DNA of 64,000 nt from Catalinimonas alkaloidigena (GTDB taxonomy: Bacteria > Bacteroidota > Bacteroidia > Cytophagales > Cyclobacteriaceae). The stretch lies in the NCBI RefSeq assembly GCF_029504655.1, contig NZ_JAQFIL010000001.1:687001-751000 (forward strand), written 5' to 3'. The position numbers were made by a program, and so were the translations under genes. This document shows positions 41,528 to 51,081 of this stretch, piece by piece (positions within the stretch are counted from its first letter, which is position 1; every line of letters begins with the position of its first letter). The notes under the pieces are model-generated. The model saw only the letters and a list, made by a program, of their open reading frames with translations, was not told the origin of the DNA and searched no databases.

Positions 41528-42301
41528 ATGCTGGAATCGATAGGTTTTTCAGGGGCACAGGCAGAAAGCAAAGCAGAAATAGAAGCGATGATCCGCAGAA
41601 AAAATGCTGCGGGGGAATTGTATTCTGAAGAAGAAAAAGCTTTACTCCGTGAATATGAAGGTGCTGGTGGTATCTCCGATGCTGAGGATGAATATGCAGG
41701 GGCAGCAGATGAGTTCTATACTCCGGATTTCCTTATTGAAATCATGTGGGATTTGGCTAAGCATTATGGCTTTCCTCAGGATGGCAAAGCACTGGAACCT
41801 TCATGTGGTACCGGAAGATTCTTTGACCATGCACCTGATCAGGTAAAACTATATGGAATGGAGATTAATCCTATCAGTTTTCGGATTGCCCAAATACTGC
41901 ACCCCCAAGCAACCCTTTACAACCAATATTTTGAAACGCTCTTTTTAGAACCCCCACGCTACACCACCAAAGCCAGCAAACCCTGGTTAAGAGAATTTGA
42001 ATTGATTATTGGCAATCCTCCCTATGGCACCCACTTAGGACCTTACGCCAGTTACTTTAACACCAAGCCAAGGCATCATACCATTGAGAATTTCTTCCTG
42101 TACTATGGGTTGAAACTCCTTAAAAAGAATGGCCTAATCGTGTTCCTGACTTCTTCTAATTTCCTGCGCAATGGAGATAAGTATAAGGAGATCAAACAAG
42201 CTATGGGTAAGGTAGCAAATCTGGTGGATGCTTACCGACTACCGGCAGTATTTAGAAATTCCAGCGTACCTACCGACATTCTGGTGCTTAAAAAACTATA
42301 A
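41528..42301 (+). CDS. N6-adenine DNA methyltransferase (DarB-like N-terminal part)
   Basis: A 257-aa class I methyltransferase. Motif I is LEPSCGTGRFFD (about 90) and the catalytic motif IV is IIGNPPYG (about 160), specific for adenine-N6 methylation. An upstream LREYEGAGG resembles the LxxYTGxGGL motif of phage DarB/ICE-type methylase-helicase proteins. No target-recognition domain is evident. It is 2 bp before a 71-aa gene and in an operon with a giant helicase, so the pair likely modifies the element's DNA or protects it from host restriction. Confidence 0.85.
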   Translation: MLESIGFSGAQAESKAEIEAMIRRKNAAGELYSEEEKALLREYEGAGGISDAEDEYAGAADEFYTPDFLIEIMWDLAKHYGFPQDGKALEPSCGTGRFFDHAPDQVKLYGMEINPISFRIAQILHPQATLYNQYFETLFLEPPRYTTKASKPWLREFELIIGNPPYGTHLGPYASYFNTKPRHHTIENFFLYYGLKLLKKNGLIVFLTSSNFLRNGDKYKEIKQAMGKVANLVDAYRLPAVFRNSSVPTDILVLKKL

Positions 42302-42303
42302 CC

Positions 42304-42519
42304 ATGAGAAAAAAAAGAGAAAACACCATCATCCAGCTACGCCAAAAAGTGCGCGATCTGCTGTTGAGTCTTGATCCGAAAAGCTATCCTGGTATTTCTG
42401 CTATCCTTAATGATGCAGACGGATACCGGCAGATGGAGAACATGCTGCTTAATTATGCAGCCACCAACCAAATCAGCTTGTCTGCAGCAGTCAACCAACT
42501 GGAAATGGAGCTCTCATGA
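42304..42519 (+). CDS. Small helical protein between methylase and helicase
   Basis: A 71-aa basic-to-neutral helical protein (TIIQLRQKVRDLLLSLDPKS...). It is coupled: it starts 2 bp after the methylase stop and its own stop overlaps the helicase ATG by 4 bp. Possibly a linker subunit joining the two larger proteins. No family recognised. Confidence 0.6.
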   Translation: MRKKRENTIIQLRQKVRDLLLSLDPKSYPGISAILNDADGYRQMENMLLNYAATNQISLSAAVNQLEMELS

Positions 42520-45500
42520 AACATCCAGCCAGCCATTACCGGGCAAGGATTCAAATCATAGAAGACTACATCAATGAGTTACCCATAGACCGAAAGGCAA
42601 AAAATGATGTGCGTTCACTGCTCAAGCAAGGCTATATCTCTCCGGAGCTTTATGCGAAAGACAATCTTTTTGTATTACCCGCTGCCGAAAGTGAAGAAGC
42701 ACTTATCAAAGACTATCTCTTTGCTAATATGGTATCTGAAGAGCCTTTGAGCTTTGAAGAGAAAGCCAGTTACTCTACTTGGTTTGCTATGCATCCGGAA
42801 AAGCAGCTAGGAGAAGAAAAAGTGACTTCTTCCTTTCACTTTCCTCTGCAGATCAGGGGCAAAAAAGCGGATATCCCCAGGCTGATTAGAGCACAGCTCA
42901 ATAAGCAAACCCCAGAACAACCAACCCAAAGCAACCCAAAATTACTGGCTGCAGCGAAAGCTAGGGCCATCATCATCAAAATGAACATGCTCAAAATGAA
43001 GAATACAAATAGAACTACTCAAATTACGCTTTCCGGACTTGCTGGTTTAGCAGGGCTTTCCGGGCATCAACTCCATGCCACTTTAGGAGCATTGCCTACC
43101 GGTACTTTAAGAAAGCTGGATGATTACACATTAGGAAGGCTTGTGAAGCCTGAGCGGAAAGAAGAGGGGAAACGCAGCTTTGAGGAAGTGATTCAAATGT
43201 ATAACCAGGGTATTAGTGAAGATGAAATCAAAGTATGGGTGTGGTATCGCAGGTCATTAGGCTCTCCCATGACAAGCTGGAAGAAATACTTCCTGGACAA
43301 CAATACCGGTGCGGATAGAGACAATGTAGCATACGCAAACGCTGCTACTTCCATCTTAGACAACAAGTGGCACAAAATAGCAACCGTTCCCACCGGTTCT
43401 ATTCTGGGTAAACCCACCAGATTTGAGCATGAATACAACAATAAAGTGTATCTGGTACTCACCAATCCTCAGGGCCAAAAGATCATTGTGCTTAAGGATC
43501 ACTGTACCATCAAAGCTACTACTCAGCAAGTCAGTGAAGAAAGCCTTAGCAGCTTTGTTCAAAAGGGGCTGCTTTTCTACTCCAACGGAGAATTATTGCC
43601 CTTGCCCATTTATGCCTATGGCAATATGTATGAAAGGGCGAAGCAGTTAGAAGATGACAAAGAGGAAATCATCTCAAGGTTTGGAGAGTCCGTATATGCC
43701 AAGCATCAAAACATCATCGCTGAGCGTACTCCCAAGCCAATTTCTATTCAGCATGTAGATCCTAACGAACGTCCTAAGATTCTGGCATTCTCTGAGTTTT
43801 CTAAATCCTTCAGGATTGAGAATCTTGCTGAAGAAACGGGTTATGAAATAGCCGATAGCTATAAAGATTCTCAAACTGCTAAAATCTCTTTAAGAGATGC
43901 TTTCTGGCATTATCTGCAGACTTTAGAAAGAACGGATTTTGGCAACCTATCCGCCCATCAAATCTACTATTATTATGTACTGGGCAGAAGCATGAACCGC
44001 ATGGATAAAGCCGAACAGCAGATGATCATGCAGTACGGTCCAGAAGAAGGCGAAAAGCTTTTCTCCCGATTCCTGCACGAAGGCTTACAACTGGAAGACA
44101 AGCAAAAGATAGATTTTGAATGGAACAGGCTTTATAATGGTACTGCTGATATCATGTATCATCGCATTCCGGTAGGTTTTGAGTGCAGCAAAACCTTTGG
44201 CAAAAACCATGGTACACTCCAATTTACCCCTCCCCAAAGAGAAGCCATTGCCTTTATGCAGGCCGCTGGTTCCGGTATTATAGCCTATGATGTAGGTGTC
44301 GGTAAAACCATGTCGGCCATCATCACTATGGCCAATAATCTTTACGAAGGCAGAGTGAAGCGTCCGGTGGTAGTGGTTCCCAACCCCACTTACGAAAAGT
44401 GGAAGCGAGAAATCATCGGATATACTGATAAAAAGAGCAAGCAGTTTGTACCTGGAGTGCTTTCTCATACCGGTATTACCATCAATGACTGGTATAATCT
44501 GGGCACTCAGATCCGTAAAGGCATAGACTTAGAGCAAGAAGTACCGGAGAACAGCATCACCCTGCTTACCTATGAAGGTTTTATCCAGTTGGGCTATTCA
44601 GAAAACCTGCAAAGAGAATTCTTTGATGAGCTCAATGACATCGTGATGATGAAAGATGTGGGCAAAACCAATAGGGACTGGTCCAAGATGAAAAAGAAGA
44701 ACCAGAAAACAGTGGGTCAGGCGCAGAAAGGAACCCGGGTAGATGTAGACAGCTTAGGCTTTGACTTTATCGTAGTAGATGAAGCCCATAACTTCAAGAA
44801 CGTATTTACCAATACTCCCACCGATGATGAAGGCAACAAGCGTTTCAAAATGGAGTCGCAAGCCTCAGACCGAGCCATCAAAATGTTCTTTATGACCAAC
44901 TACATTCAGCGTAAGTTTGGTCGTAATGTGATGCTCTTAACCGCTACTCCTTTTACCAATTCTCCGCTGGAAGTATTCTCTATGTTGTCCATGGTTGCTT
45001 ATGACAAAATGGTGCAGATGGGCTTAAAAAACATAGGCTCCTTTCTGGAAACCTTTGTACTACAGGAAATGGAATATGCCAACAGTTATGATGGCACTAT
45101 CCAGCAGAAATATGTAGTGAAGCGATTCAACAACCGATTGCTACTCCAAAAACTCATTCACAACCATATCAGCTACAAAACAGGAGAGGATGCAGGGGTA
45201 TTAAGACCTATTAAAGTTAATTTACCCAAGCTCTACCGTACTACGCCTTCCGGAGAAGTACAGCGATTAAAAGGAGATGAGCAGATCCTTACCTACCTTA
45301 CCATGACTGAAGACCAGTATGCGGTACAAAACCAGGTGATCAAACTGGCAATGGACAAAAGCAGAGGGGGAAGTATACTGGAAAGTATGGGGCAATCTTT
45401 AAGCAATGCCATAAGCCCCTACTTTACCAAGCTCTACAATGGCTTGCCGCCCAAAGATCATATAGAGTTTGTCAAAAACTCTCCCAAGATTGACTATACC

Positions 45501-47003
45501 TGTCAATGTATAGCCTCAGTGAAGCAGTACCATGAAGAAAAAGGAGAAGCCGTTTCCGGCCAGGTGATCTATATGAACCGGGGGAAAGACTATTTCCCCA
45601 TGCTCAAAAAATACCTCATTGAAGAAGTAGGCTACAAGCAGAACGTCAAACACAACAGAAAGTCTTTTGATGAGGTAGAGATCATTACTTCTGGTATTTC
45701 CGGAACACGCAAAGAAGCCATCAAAGATGCTTTCCAGGCTAATGTTGTTAAAGTCATTATCGGCACGAGCACCATCACTGAAGGAATTGATTTGCAGAAC
45801 CATGGTACCGTACTCTATATTTTGCTGCCCGACTGGAATCCTACCAGTATCAGGCAGGTAGAAGGAAGAATTCACCGGCAGAAAAACCGCTTTGGCTATG
45901 TGCGTATTGTTATGCCTTTGGTCAATGACTCCATGGATGTGTTTGTCTTCCAAAAGCTGGAAGAGAAGTCCAGCAGGATTAACGACATCTGGTACCGTAG
46001 TGATAGAGGCAATGTACTGGATCAGGAATCCCTCGATCCGGAAGAAGTAAAGTTCGCGCTGTACACCAATATCGGTGAATTGGTCAAAATGGAACTGGAC
46101 AAGCAGGAAAAAGAGAATACCCGCAAAAAAGAAGTATTGGAATCTGAGCACAAGACTTTGCTTACCCTGAAAGGTAGAATCAAGACCTACCAGAATTTCA
46201 GAGACAGCTTGCCTCGTAAAATGGAGGATTTGGTCAATCGGACTAATGACTATTTCTTTGGCCACCATGGAAATGGAGTATCCAAGAACTACGAACAGCA
46301 ATATTACTGGCGCAGTAAAGATGAAAAGCAGCGTAAAGCTTTATTAGAACGTATTCAGGATGTAGTCAAAGACGTACAGGAGTTTCTTGCCTCTTCAGAT
46401 AGGGATGATAAAGAGTTGATCAGGGCTGGAAAGCGACTGCTTAATCTATTGGGAGACATCAATTCTTCAAACTGGCAGTTCAATGCTGACTTTTCCGAAT
46501 TCAGAGCCATTGTTCCCCAGGTTCGGAAAGCGGAGACCACAACCCTTGCCAAACGAAGTATGAGCATCCATGATGATCTTTCTCCAATTTTAGAAGAGAT
46601 GGAAACTGAAATCCAGAAGGTGGAAGAAGAGCGGCAGTTTTTACGCTCAGAAGAAAATCTGAGCAAGCTGGAAGCCATAGTTAGGGAAAAGAAAGCCAAA
46701 CTACAGATCAGGCCGGGAACCATCACCGAACGAGCGCAAGAATTTGCTTCTCTCAACTATCTGCTGGACTACTCACAGGCTGATACCATGAATCAAGGGC
46801 ACTCTTTACTTCCTAATGAAGTGGATGCTTTCTCTGACGAAATCAATAAGATCCAGCAGTATAAGCAGATTAGTATGGTTAAGGAGGTAGCCGAAGAAGA
46901 GAGAGAAGTGCCTTCAGTAGCTTCTGACAAGCTCAAAGCCAAGGCAAAAGCCAAAGCTATTATCATTAAGATGAAGATGTTGAAAATGAAGAGGGCTGCA
47001 TAA
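42516..47003 (+). CDS. Giant SNF2-like helicase (DarB-like)
   Basis: A 1495-aa protein. The helicase core has a Q-like motif FTPPQREAIAFM, Walker A YDVGVGKTMS (about 591), DEAH-type VVDEAHNFKN (about 750), LLTATPFTNSP (about 807), GTSTITEGIDLQ and RQVEGRIHRQKNRFGYV (about 1110). A long coiled C-terminal region follows. A near-identical peptide, KARAIIIKMNMLKMK and KAKAIIIKMKMLKMK, occurs at about 148-162 and at the C-terminus (about 1478-1492). With the upstream methylase it forms a split version of DarB-type antirestriction proteins that P1 packages in its head. Role inferred. Confidence 0.82.
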   Translation: MKHPASHYRARIQIIEDYINELPIDRKAKNDVRSLLKQGYISPELYAKDNLFVLPAAESEEALIKDYLFANMVSEEPLSFEEKASYSTWFAMHPEKQLGEEKVTSSFHFPLQIRGKKADIPRLIRAQLNKQTPEQPTQSNPKLLAAAKARAIIIKMNMLKMKNTNRTTQITLSGLAGLAGLSGHQLHATLGALPTGTLRKLDDYTLGRLVKPERKEEGKRSFEEVIQMYNQGISEDEIKVWVWYRRSLGSPMTSWKKYFLDNNTGADRDNVAYANAATSILDNKWHKIATVPTGSILGKPTRFEHEYNNKVYLVLTNPQGQKIIVLKDHCTIKATTQQVSEESLSSFVQKGLLFYSNGELLPLPIYAYGNMYERAKQLEDDKEEIISRFGESVYAKHQNIIAERTPKPISIQHVDPNERPKILAFSEFSKSFRIENLAEETGYEIADSYKDSQTAKISLRDAFWHYLQTLERTDFGNLSAHQIYYYYVLGRSMNRMDKAEQQMIMQYGPEEGEKLFSRFLHEGLQLEDKQKIDFEWNRLYNGTADIMYHRIPVGFECSKTFGKNHGTLQFTPPQREAIAFMQAAGSGIIAYDVGVGKTMSAIITMANNLYEGRVKRPVVVVPNPTYEKWKREIIGYTDKKSKQFVPGVLSHTGITINDWYNLGTQIRKGIDLEQEVPENSITLLTYEGFIQLGYSENLQREFFDELNDIVMMKDVGKTNRDWSKMKKKNQKTVGQAQKGTRVDVDSLGFDFIVVDEAHNFKNVFTNTPTDDEGNKRFKMESQASDRAIKMFFMTNYIQRKFGRNVMLLTATPFTNSPLEVFSMLSMVAYDKMVQMGLKNIGSFLETFVLQEMEYANSYDGTIQQKYVVKRFNNRLLLQKLIHNHISYKTGEDAGVLRPIKVNLPKLYRTTPSGEVQRLKGDEQILTYLTMTEDQYAVQNQVIKLAMDKSRGGSILESMGQSLSNAISPYFTKLYNGLPPKDHIEFVKNSPKIDYTCQCIASVKQYHEEKGEAVSGQVIYMNRGKDYFPMLKKYLIEEVGYKQNVKHNRKSFDEVEIITSGISGTRKEAIKDAFQANVVKVIIGTSTITEGIDLQNHGTVLYILLPDWNPTSIRQVEGRIHRQKNRFGYVRIVMPLVNDSMDVFVFQKLEEKSSRINDIWYRSDRGNVLDQESLDPEEVKFALYTNIGELVKMELDKQEKENTRKKEVLESEHKTLLTLKGRIKTYQNFRDSLPRKMEDLVNRTNDYFFGHHGNGVSKNYEQQYYWRSKDEKQRKALLERIQDVVKDVQEFLASSDRDDKELIRAGKRLLNLLGDINSSNWQFNADFSEFRAIVPQVRKAETTTLAKRSMSIHDDLSPILEEMETEIQKVEEERQFLRSEENLSKLEAIVREKKAKLQIRPGTITERAQEFASLNYLLDYSQADTMNQGHSLLPNEVDAFSDEINKIQQYKQISMVKEVAEEEREVPSVASDKLKAKAKAKAIIIKMKMLKMKRAA

Positions 47004-47121
47004 GTCTTTTTTCATGAGAACTGAAGTAAGGAAACGATCGCAGCGGCGCACCGCACCTTGCCTTTTGGGTAGGTTTAAATGTCAATTCCTACTTTTCCCT
47101 ACACGATTGGTGGTTCGTTGT

Positions 47122-47655
47122 TTATTTTTTCCGTTTGTAATGTAACTGCGTTAACCCTGTGTCAAAAGTTTTTGCAGTTACAAATTCAAGCGTTTGTTCA
47201 GGTCTTCCATTTTTAAATAGCCTCGTTCCATTACCTACCAATATTGGAATGACCGAAATAATAAATTCATCAATCAAGTCATTTTTTAAAAGTTCATTTA
47301 TTACTTCTGCCCCTCCATCACAATAGATGTTTTTTCCGTTTTCGCTTTTTAGTTTATGCACTAATTCAGTTAGATTTCCGGTATAGAACTTTACTTTGCC
47401 TACACTTGGCCTTTCAGTTCTTGTGATCACATATACGTCCCTTTCCCCATTGTCATAATGAGATGAACCGATTTCTTTAAGCACATAATCGTAGGTTTTC
47501 CTACCAATAATAAGAGTGTCAATCGTTGAGGTAAATTTCTCATAACCATAATCTTCGCCTTCTTTTTCTACTATTTTTAAGAAGCTGAGGTCATCATTAG
47601 GTTTTGCAATGTACCCGTCCAGACTTGTCGCAATGAAAAGTGATAATTTTCGCAT
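47122..47655 (-). CDS. RibD-C/dihydrofolate-reductase-like protein (cargo)
   Basis: A 177-aa protein of the bacterial DHFR-like/RibD C-terminal family (MRKLSLFIATSLDGYIAKPN, DTLIIGRKTYDYVL, NIYCDGGAEVINELLKN, ILVGNGTRLF). It probably reduces a pteridine or related NADPH substrate. The start at 47655 is chosen because this is the family's normal N-terminus. It is on the strand opposite the viral operon and is AT-rich, so it is cargo. Its stop is 30 bp past an unrelated gap following the helicase. Confidence 0.85.
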   Translation of the reverse strand: MRKLSLFIATSLDGYIAKPNDDLSFLKIVEKEGEDYGYEKFTSTIDTLIIGRKTYDYVLKEIGSSHYDNGERDVYVITRTERPSVGKVKFYTGNLTELVHKLKSENGKNIYCDGGAEVINELLKNDLIDEFIISVIPILVGNGTRLFKNGRPEQTLEFVTAKTFDTGLTQLHYKRKK

Positions 47656-47726
47656 TCGTATTATATTTAAAGTTTCTGCAAAATTAATAGGGAGCACTTA
47701 TCACTACTTTGGAAAAAAACGACAGA

Positions 47727-48464
47727 CTAAAGTTCGGATGGTGAAAATCCTGTATTTCGCTTGACTTCGTTGGTAAGATGGGAATGGTCATAAAAGCCAC
47801 ATTCAAAAGCAATATCTAACAAACTTCGATTTTCGCTTGAGTTTTTAATTATGTTCAAAGCATTTTGAAAGCGAATAATGTTTGAGTATTCTTTTGGTGA
47901 AATTCCTATGTACGTTTTAAAATTTCGTTCTAGCTGGCGCACAGTTGTATAATTCCGTTTCGAGAGCTCGTAAATACTCAACTGTCCATTTGAAGAATGT
48001 ATATCATTGATTACTGATTGGAGTCGGTTCTTGTTGCTTTTAATTCTATCTATATAAAATTGATTGAAATGATTAAGAGGGTCTTTTAATATTTTGTCAA
48101 CATCAAATGAATTGTATTTTTCAAGCTCAACGGTGTTGTTGGTCAGTTCATTTTGTGCTACATAATTATAGAAATTTGAAAAAGTTGCAGGCTTGAGGCA
48201 AACTCCTAATAAATGTGTATTGCGGTCTATAAAACTATCTTTGAATGAACTCATTGCACCAACAGCATAAGTTTTCCCAAACTCCATAGAAACCAAGCCG
48301 TTGTCTGTCAAACAAGAATCTCCCAAATTCACCACTAATCCTGCACATCCATCAGGAAAATTCCGTTCCCATTGTCTATCTTTTTCGTCTCCTTTCAGTT
48401 CCCAATAGGAATGAATAAAGAGTTCTAATTTTTTGTGAGGCTTTATTTCTTTGTATTTCATCAA
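47727..48464 (-). CDS. AraC-family transcriptional regulator (cargo)
   Basis: A 245-aa regulator. The N-terminal sensing domain (PHKKLELFIHSYWELKGDEK) is of the DUF6597 type, and the C-terminal AraC domain has two helix-turn-helix units (IYELSKRNYTTVRQLERNFK, LLDIAFECGFYDHSHLTNEV). It is transcribed towards the RibD-like gene, which it may control. Together they look like an acquired two-gene cargo. Confidence 0.88.
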   Translation of the reverse strand: MMKYKEIKPHKKLELFIHSYWELKGDEKDRQWERNFPDGCAGLVVNLGDSCLTDNGLVSMEFGKTYAVGAMSSFKDSFIDRNTHLLGVCLKPATFSNFYNYVAQNELTNNTVELEKYNSFDVDKILKDPLNHFNQFYIDRIKSNKNRLQSVINDIHSSNGQLSIYELSKRNYTTVRQLERNFKTYIGISPKEYSNIIRFQNALNIIKNSSENRSLLDIAFECGFYDHSHLTNEVKRNTGFSPSEL

Positions 48465-48599
48465 TCTCGAGGTGTTGTTTTACAATGACTGCAAACATTA
48501 AAACAGCTGAAAGAAGGATATAAGTGCTCAATCCAACTCCACTAATCTTTACCTTCCTAGAATAGCATTCTCAAAGTTAATGAGAAGAATCCGCTATTC

Positions 48600-49610
48600 A
48601 TGAAAATAACAAAAAGCAATCATAACAGCATTATAACTGCCGGTTTGGTAAAGGAAATGCCCTCTGAGTTGAAGGAAGCTCACAGCTTCTATGAAGAATC
48701 AGTACAGTTTTATGAGGAAGTGCCAGAGGTTAAAGAGGCCATAGATTTATATCTGGAAAATGTTTCTGATTGGGTTGGAAAAGCTAAGGATAAGCCCAAT
48801 CAGAACAGCGGTAAAGAGAAAAAATCAACTGCCAGCAAAAGCAGCAGTACCGCTAAAAAAACTAGCTCTGCTGCAAATAAAAGAAGCAATACAGCCAAAA
48901 AGAAGTCAACTCCCAGGAAATCTACTCCAAAAAAGACTACTCAAAAGAGAAAAACCACAGCCACTAAAAGGCCAAAAACAACTCAGAAAAAGACTGTCAG
49001 ACAAGAAAATGCAAAGCCTGTCAATAAAATCAGTCCTGAGGTCCGCTTTGCCAAACGGGCCAAGTCATTGCATGAGAAAGTAGCTACCAAGACTCAGATT
49101 GCAGCATTTGTTAAAGCTTTGCAACGAGCCATTCTTAAAAAAGAAATTCGCAAGAACAGCCCTCATGCTAATTTTATTATGGATATGCAGCGAATGCTGG
49201 TCAATTTCCACAATGGCATGAGCAAATCTCAGGAAAAGTTTAACCTCCCTGCAAGTCTTCTCAAAAAAGCAGTAGATCTCTCTGATGATGAAAGGGTAAG
49301 GACTTCAGTAAGGCTGGTAAATCGCTACATTGGCCTCATCAATACCGATAAAATTGCTTCCATGAAGCGATTACTGGATGCTATTGAGAAAGCCATAAAG
49401 CAGGGCAAGATCAAAAAAGAAGATGATTACTATTCAGTCATCAACAGTATCACTAAAAAGCTGAAGAATCATACCAGCAACCATACCGTTCTGGATGCCA
49501 CGCAAACCGAACTGGCAGGTCTACAGGATGTGCTCAAAAAATACAACACCCTTCCTTCCAGACTTGCTCAGCCTAAAGCAAGAAAAGCCAGCGCTGTAAA
49601 AAAAAAGTAA
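48600..49610 (+). CDS. Lysine-rich, histone-like DNA-binding candidate
   Basis: A 336-aa protein with an acidic N-terminal 60 residues and a very basic, low-complexity middle at about 66-145 (KKSTPRKSTPKKTTQKRKTT), similar in style to histone H1-like Hc1/AlgP tails. A helical C-terminal domain follows (about 150-320). It probably condenses or coats DNA in the particle. It precedes the P-loop ATPase gene, so a packaging or nucleoid role is plausible. No specific family recognised. Confidence 0.65.
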   Translation: MKITKSNHNSIITAGLVKEMPSELKEAHSFYEESVQFYEEVPEVKEAIDLYLENVSDWVGKAKDKPNQNSGKEKKSTASKSSSTAKKTSSAANKRSNTAKKKSTPRKSTPKKTTQKRKTTATKRPKTTQKKTVRQENAKPVNKISPEVRFAKRAKSLHEKVATKTQIAAFVKALQRAILKKEIRKNSPHANFIMDMQRMLVNFHNGMSKSQEKFNLPASLLKKAVDLSDDERVRTSVRLVNRYIGLINTDKIASMKRLLDAIEKAIKQGKIKKEDDYYSVINSITKKLKNHTSNHTVLDATQTELAGLQDVLKKYNTLPSRLAQPKARKASAVKKK

Positions 49611-49645
49611 GTACCAGATCAGTAAAAGCTAAGCCTAGAAAAAAG

Positions 49646-50389
49646 ATGCTCACTCAAGCACCGGAAGTTGCCAAGAAGGTTGCTACAACCACCAAAAGCA
49701 AAGCTGTTGTTTTACCCGGCTTTCAAAGTGTAGATCAGCTTAAAAAAGCTGAGAACACCTTTAGGCTAAAAGGCCACCGTGGCAACGGAGACATCGGTAA
49801 ACTCTTGGGTGATCTTGAAAAGTATATGCTGGCGCTCACTATAGAAGGAGATCAGGGAGCAGGAAAGACCAGATTTACCTATCAATTAGCCAATGCCTTT
49901 GCAGGCTCAGGATTTAATGTAGGGGTGTTTTCTTTAGAAATGGGGGATAAGTCGGATGTAGTGCGCAAGATGATCAATAGCTACATTTCTAAACCCAACA
50001 GATCAAGAGTACAGCTGACAGGAAAAGCCAGTGAGGGTATACAAAGCATCCGCAAGCATGCCAAACACTTTGATGTGGTCATCATTGACTCCTGGAACAA
50101 GCTGGATACCGATTCCAGTGAATTTGATAAGCTCAGAAAAGACTTCCCTGATACCATCTGGGTAGTAATCTTCCAACGCACTACGCAAGGTATGATCCGG
50201 GGAGGGACAGCTCCTTTGTATGATGCGGGCATTAACCTGGAAGCGGTCAAATCCGATGCTGGCTTTGAGCACAACTATGTGCAGGCTACTAAAAACCGAT
50301 ATGGAGAGACCTTCATTCCTTATTCCATAGCTACTAAGAAAATCATCCAACCCAAGCAGGATAACAAACCCACTGAAGAACAAGCATGA
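49646..50389 (+). CDS. RecA-fold P-loop ATPase
   Basis: A 247-aa ATPase with Walker A EGDQGAGKT (67-75), a DnaB/RadA-like FSLEMG after the second strand, Walker B FDVVIIDSW (142-150) and a sensor-like Gln/Arg (VVIFQRTTQG). It belongs with the RecA/DnaB-like family rather than FtsK-HerA. It is the only stand-alone ATPase in the viral blocks, so it may act in genome packaging, recombination or replication. It overlaps the next gene by 4 bp. Confidence 0.75.
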   Translation: MLTQAPEVAKKVATTTKSKAVVLPGFQSVDQLKKAENTFRLKGHRGNGDIGKLLGDLEKYMLALTIEGDQGAGKTRFTYQLANAFAGSGFNVGVFSLEMGDKSDVVRKMINSYISKPNRSRVQLTGKASEGIQSIRKHAKHFDVVIIDSWNKLDTDSSEFDKLRKDFPDTIWVVIFQRTTQGMIRGGTAPLYDAGINLEAVKSDAGFEHNYVQATKNRYGETFIPYSIATKKIIQPKQDNKPTEEQA

Positions 50390-51081
50390 GCCTATTTACT
50401 GAAGTCTTAAGCAAACTCAAGCCCAAGAACTGGCAGAACGGCAATCACTTCTTTGTGCTGGATTCTCATTATGTAGAGTTTGCCTATCAAGCTACTGTGA
50501 AATACCCCAATGGAGCTATAGTCATCTTTCAGGGTAAGTTCTATCAGCGTAATCAGGTGACAGCAGGCTACAATCCGGGTATTGCTCCTACCAATAGCAA
50601 CTACTGGATTGCCGCTAATCCGGGAAGAGACTTAGGAGATCACCTTTCTTTACTAGCCTTACAAACTGCTCATCCCAATCCCGCTCCTGGAAGTATTGCC
50701 ACAGTGGAAGATGAGGATGCTTTTTATAAGTGGGACAAGGATAATGGGGAATGGGTACAAATTTCCGGAGGCGGGGGCTCTGATTTGCTGGTATTGTTTG
50801 ATTCAGACCTGGACACTGTAAGCCCTCCCTTAATGTTCAAAGGGCTGATTGAGAACATTCAAATCAATCTCCCAGTGAATCTGGCAAGCTATTCTTTTCA
50901 GGCCCGACTGAATGGAGGCAGTTCTACAGTATTAGCAGATATCAATGCCCTGCAGAGTTGGATCAATACCCATGTAGTAGCAGATGATACGCTTTGGCTA
51001 TTGGAGATCATTGTCAGCTATCAGTCTGGGGAAAGCGGAGAAGCGGTTGTATTGATGCAGTACGAAAAAACGAGTGTGTAA
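50386..51081 (+). CDS. Particle-associated protein with chitin-binding-like module
   Basis: A 231-aa acidic protein without a signal peptide. Residues about 40-85 (FQGKFYQRNQVTAGYNPGIA, TNSNYWIAA) look like the Trp/Tyr pattern of CBM5/12 modules often found in phage fibres. A Gly-rich hinge (ISGGGGS) leads to a beta-rich second half. It overlaps the ATPase gene by 4 bp and the LamG gene by 1 bp, so it is probably a fibre or spike base. Confidence 0.6.
   Translation: MSLFTEVLSKLKPKNWQNGNHFFVLDSHYVEFAYQATVKYPNGAIVIFQGKFYQRNQVTAGYNPGIAPTNSNYWIAANPGRDLGDHLSLLALQTAHPNPAPGSIATVEDEDAFYKWDKDNGEWVQISGGGGSDLLVLFDSDLDTVSPPLMFKGLIENIQINLPVNLASYSFQARLNGGSSTVLADINALQSWINTHVVADDTLWLLEIIVSYQSGESGEAVVLMQYEKTSV

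Noticed and set aside
45516..46301. 261-codon minus-strand frame inside the giant helicase
   Set aside because: It is antisense to conserved helicase motifs and has no independent support.
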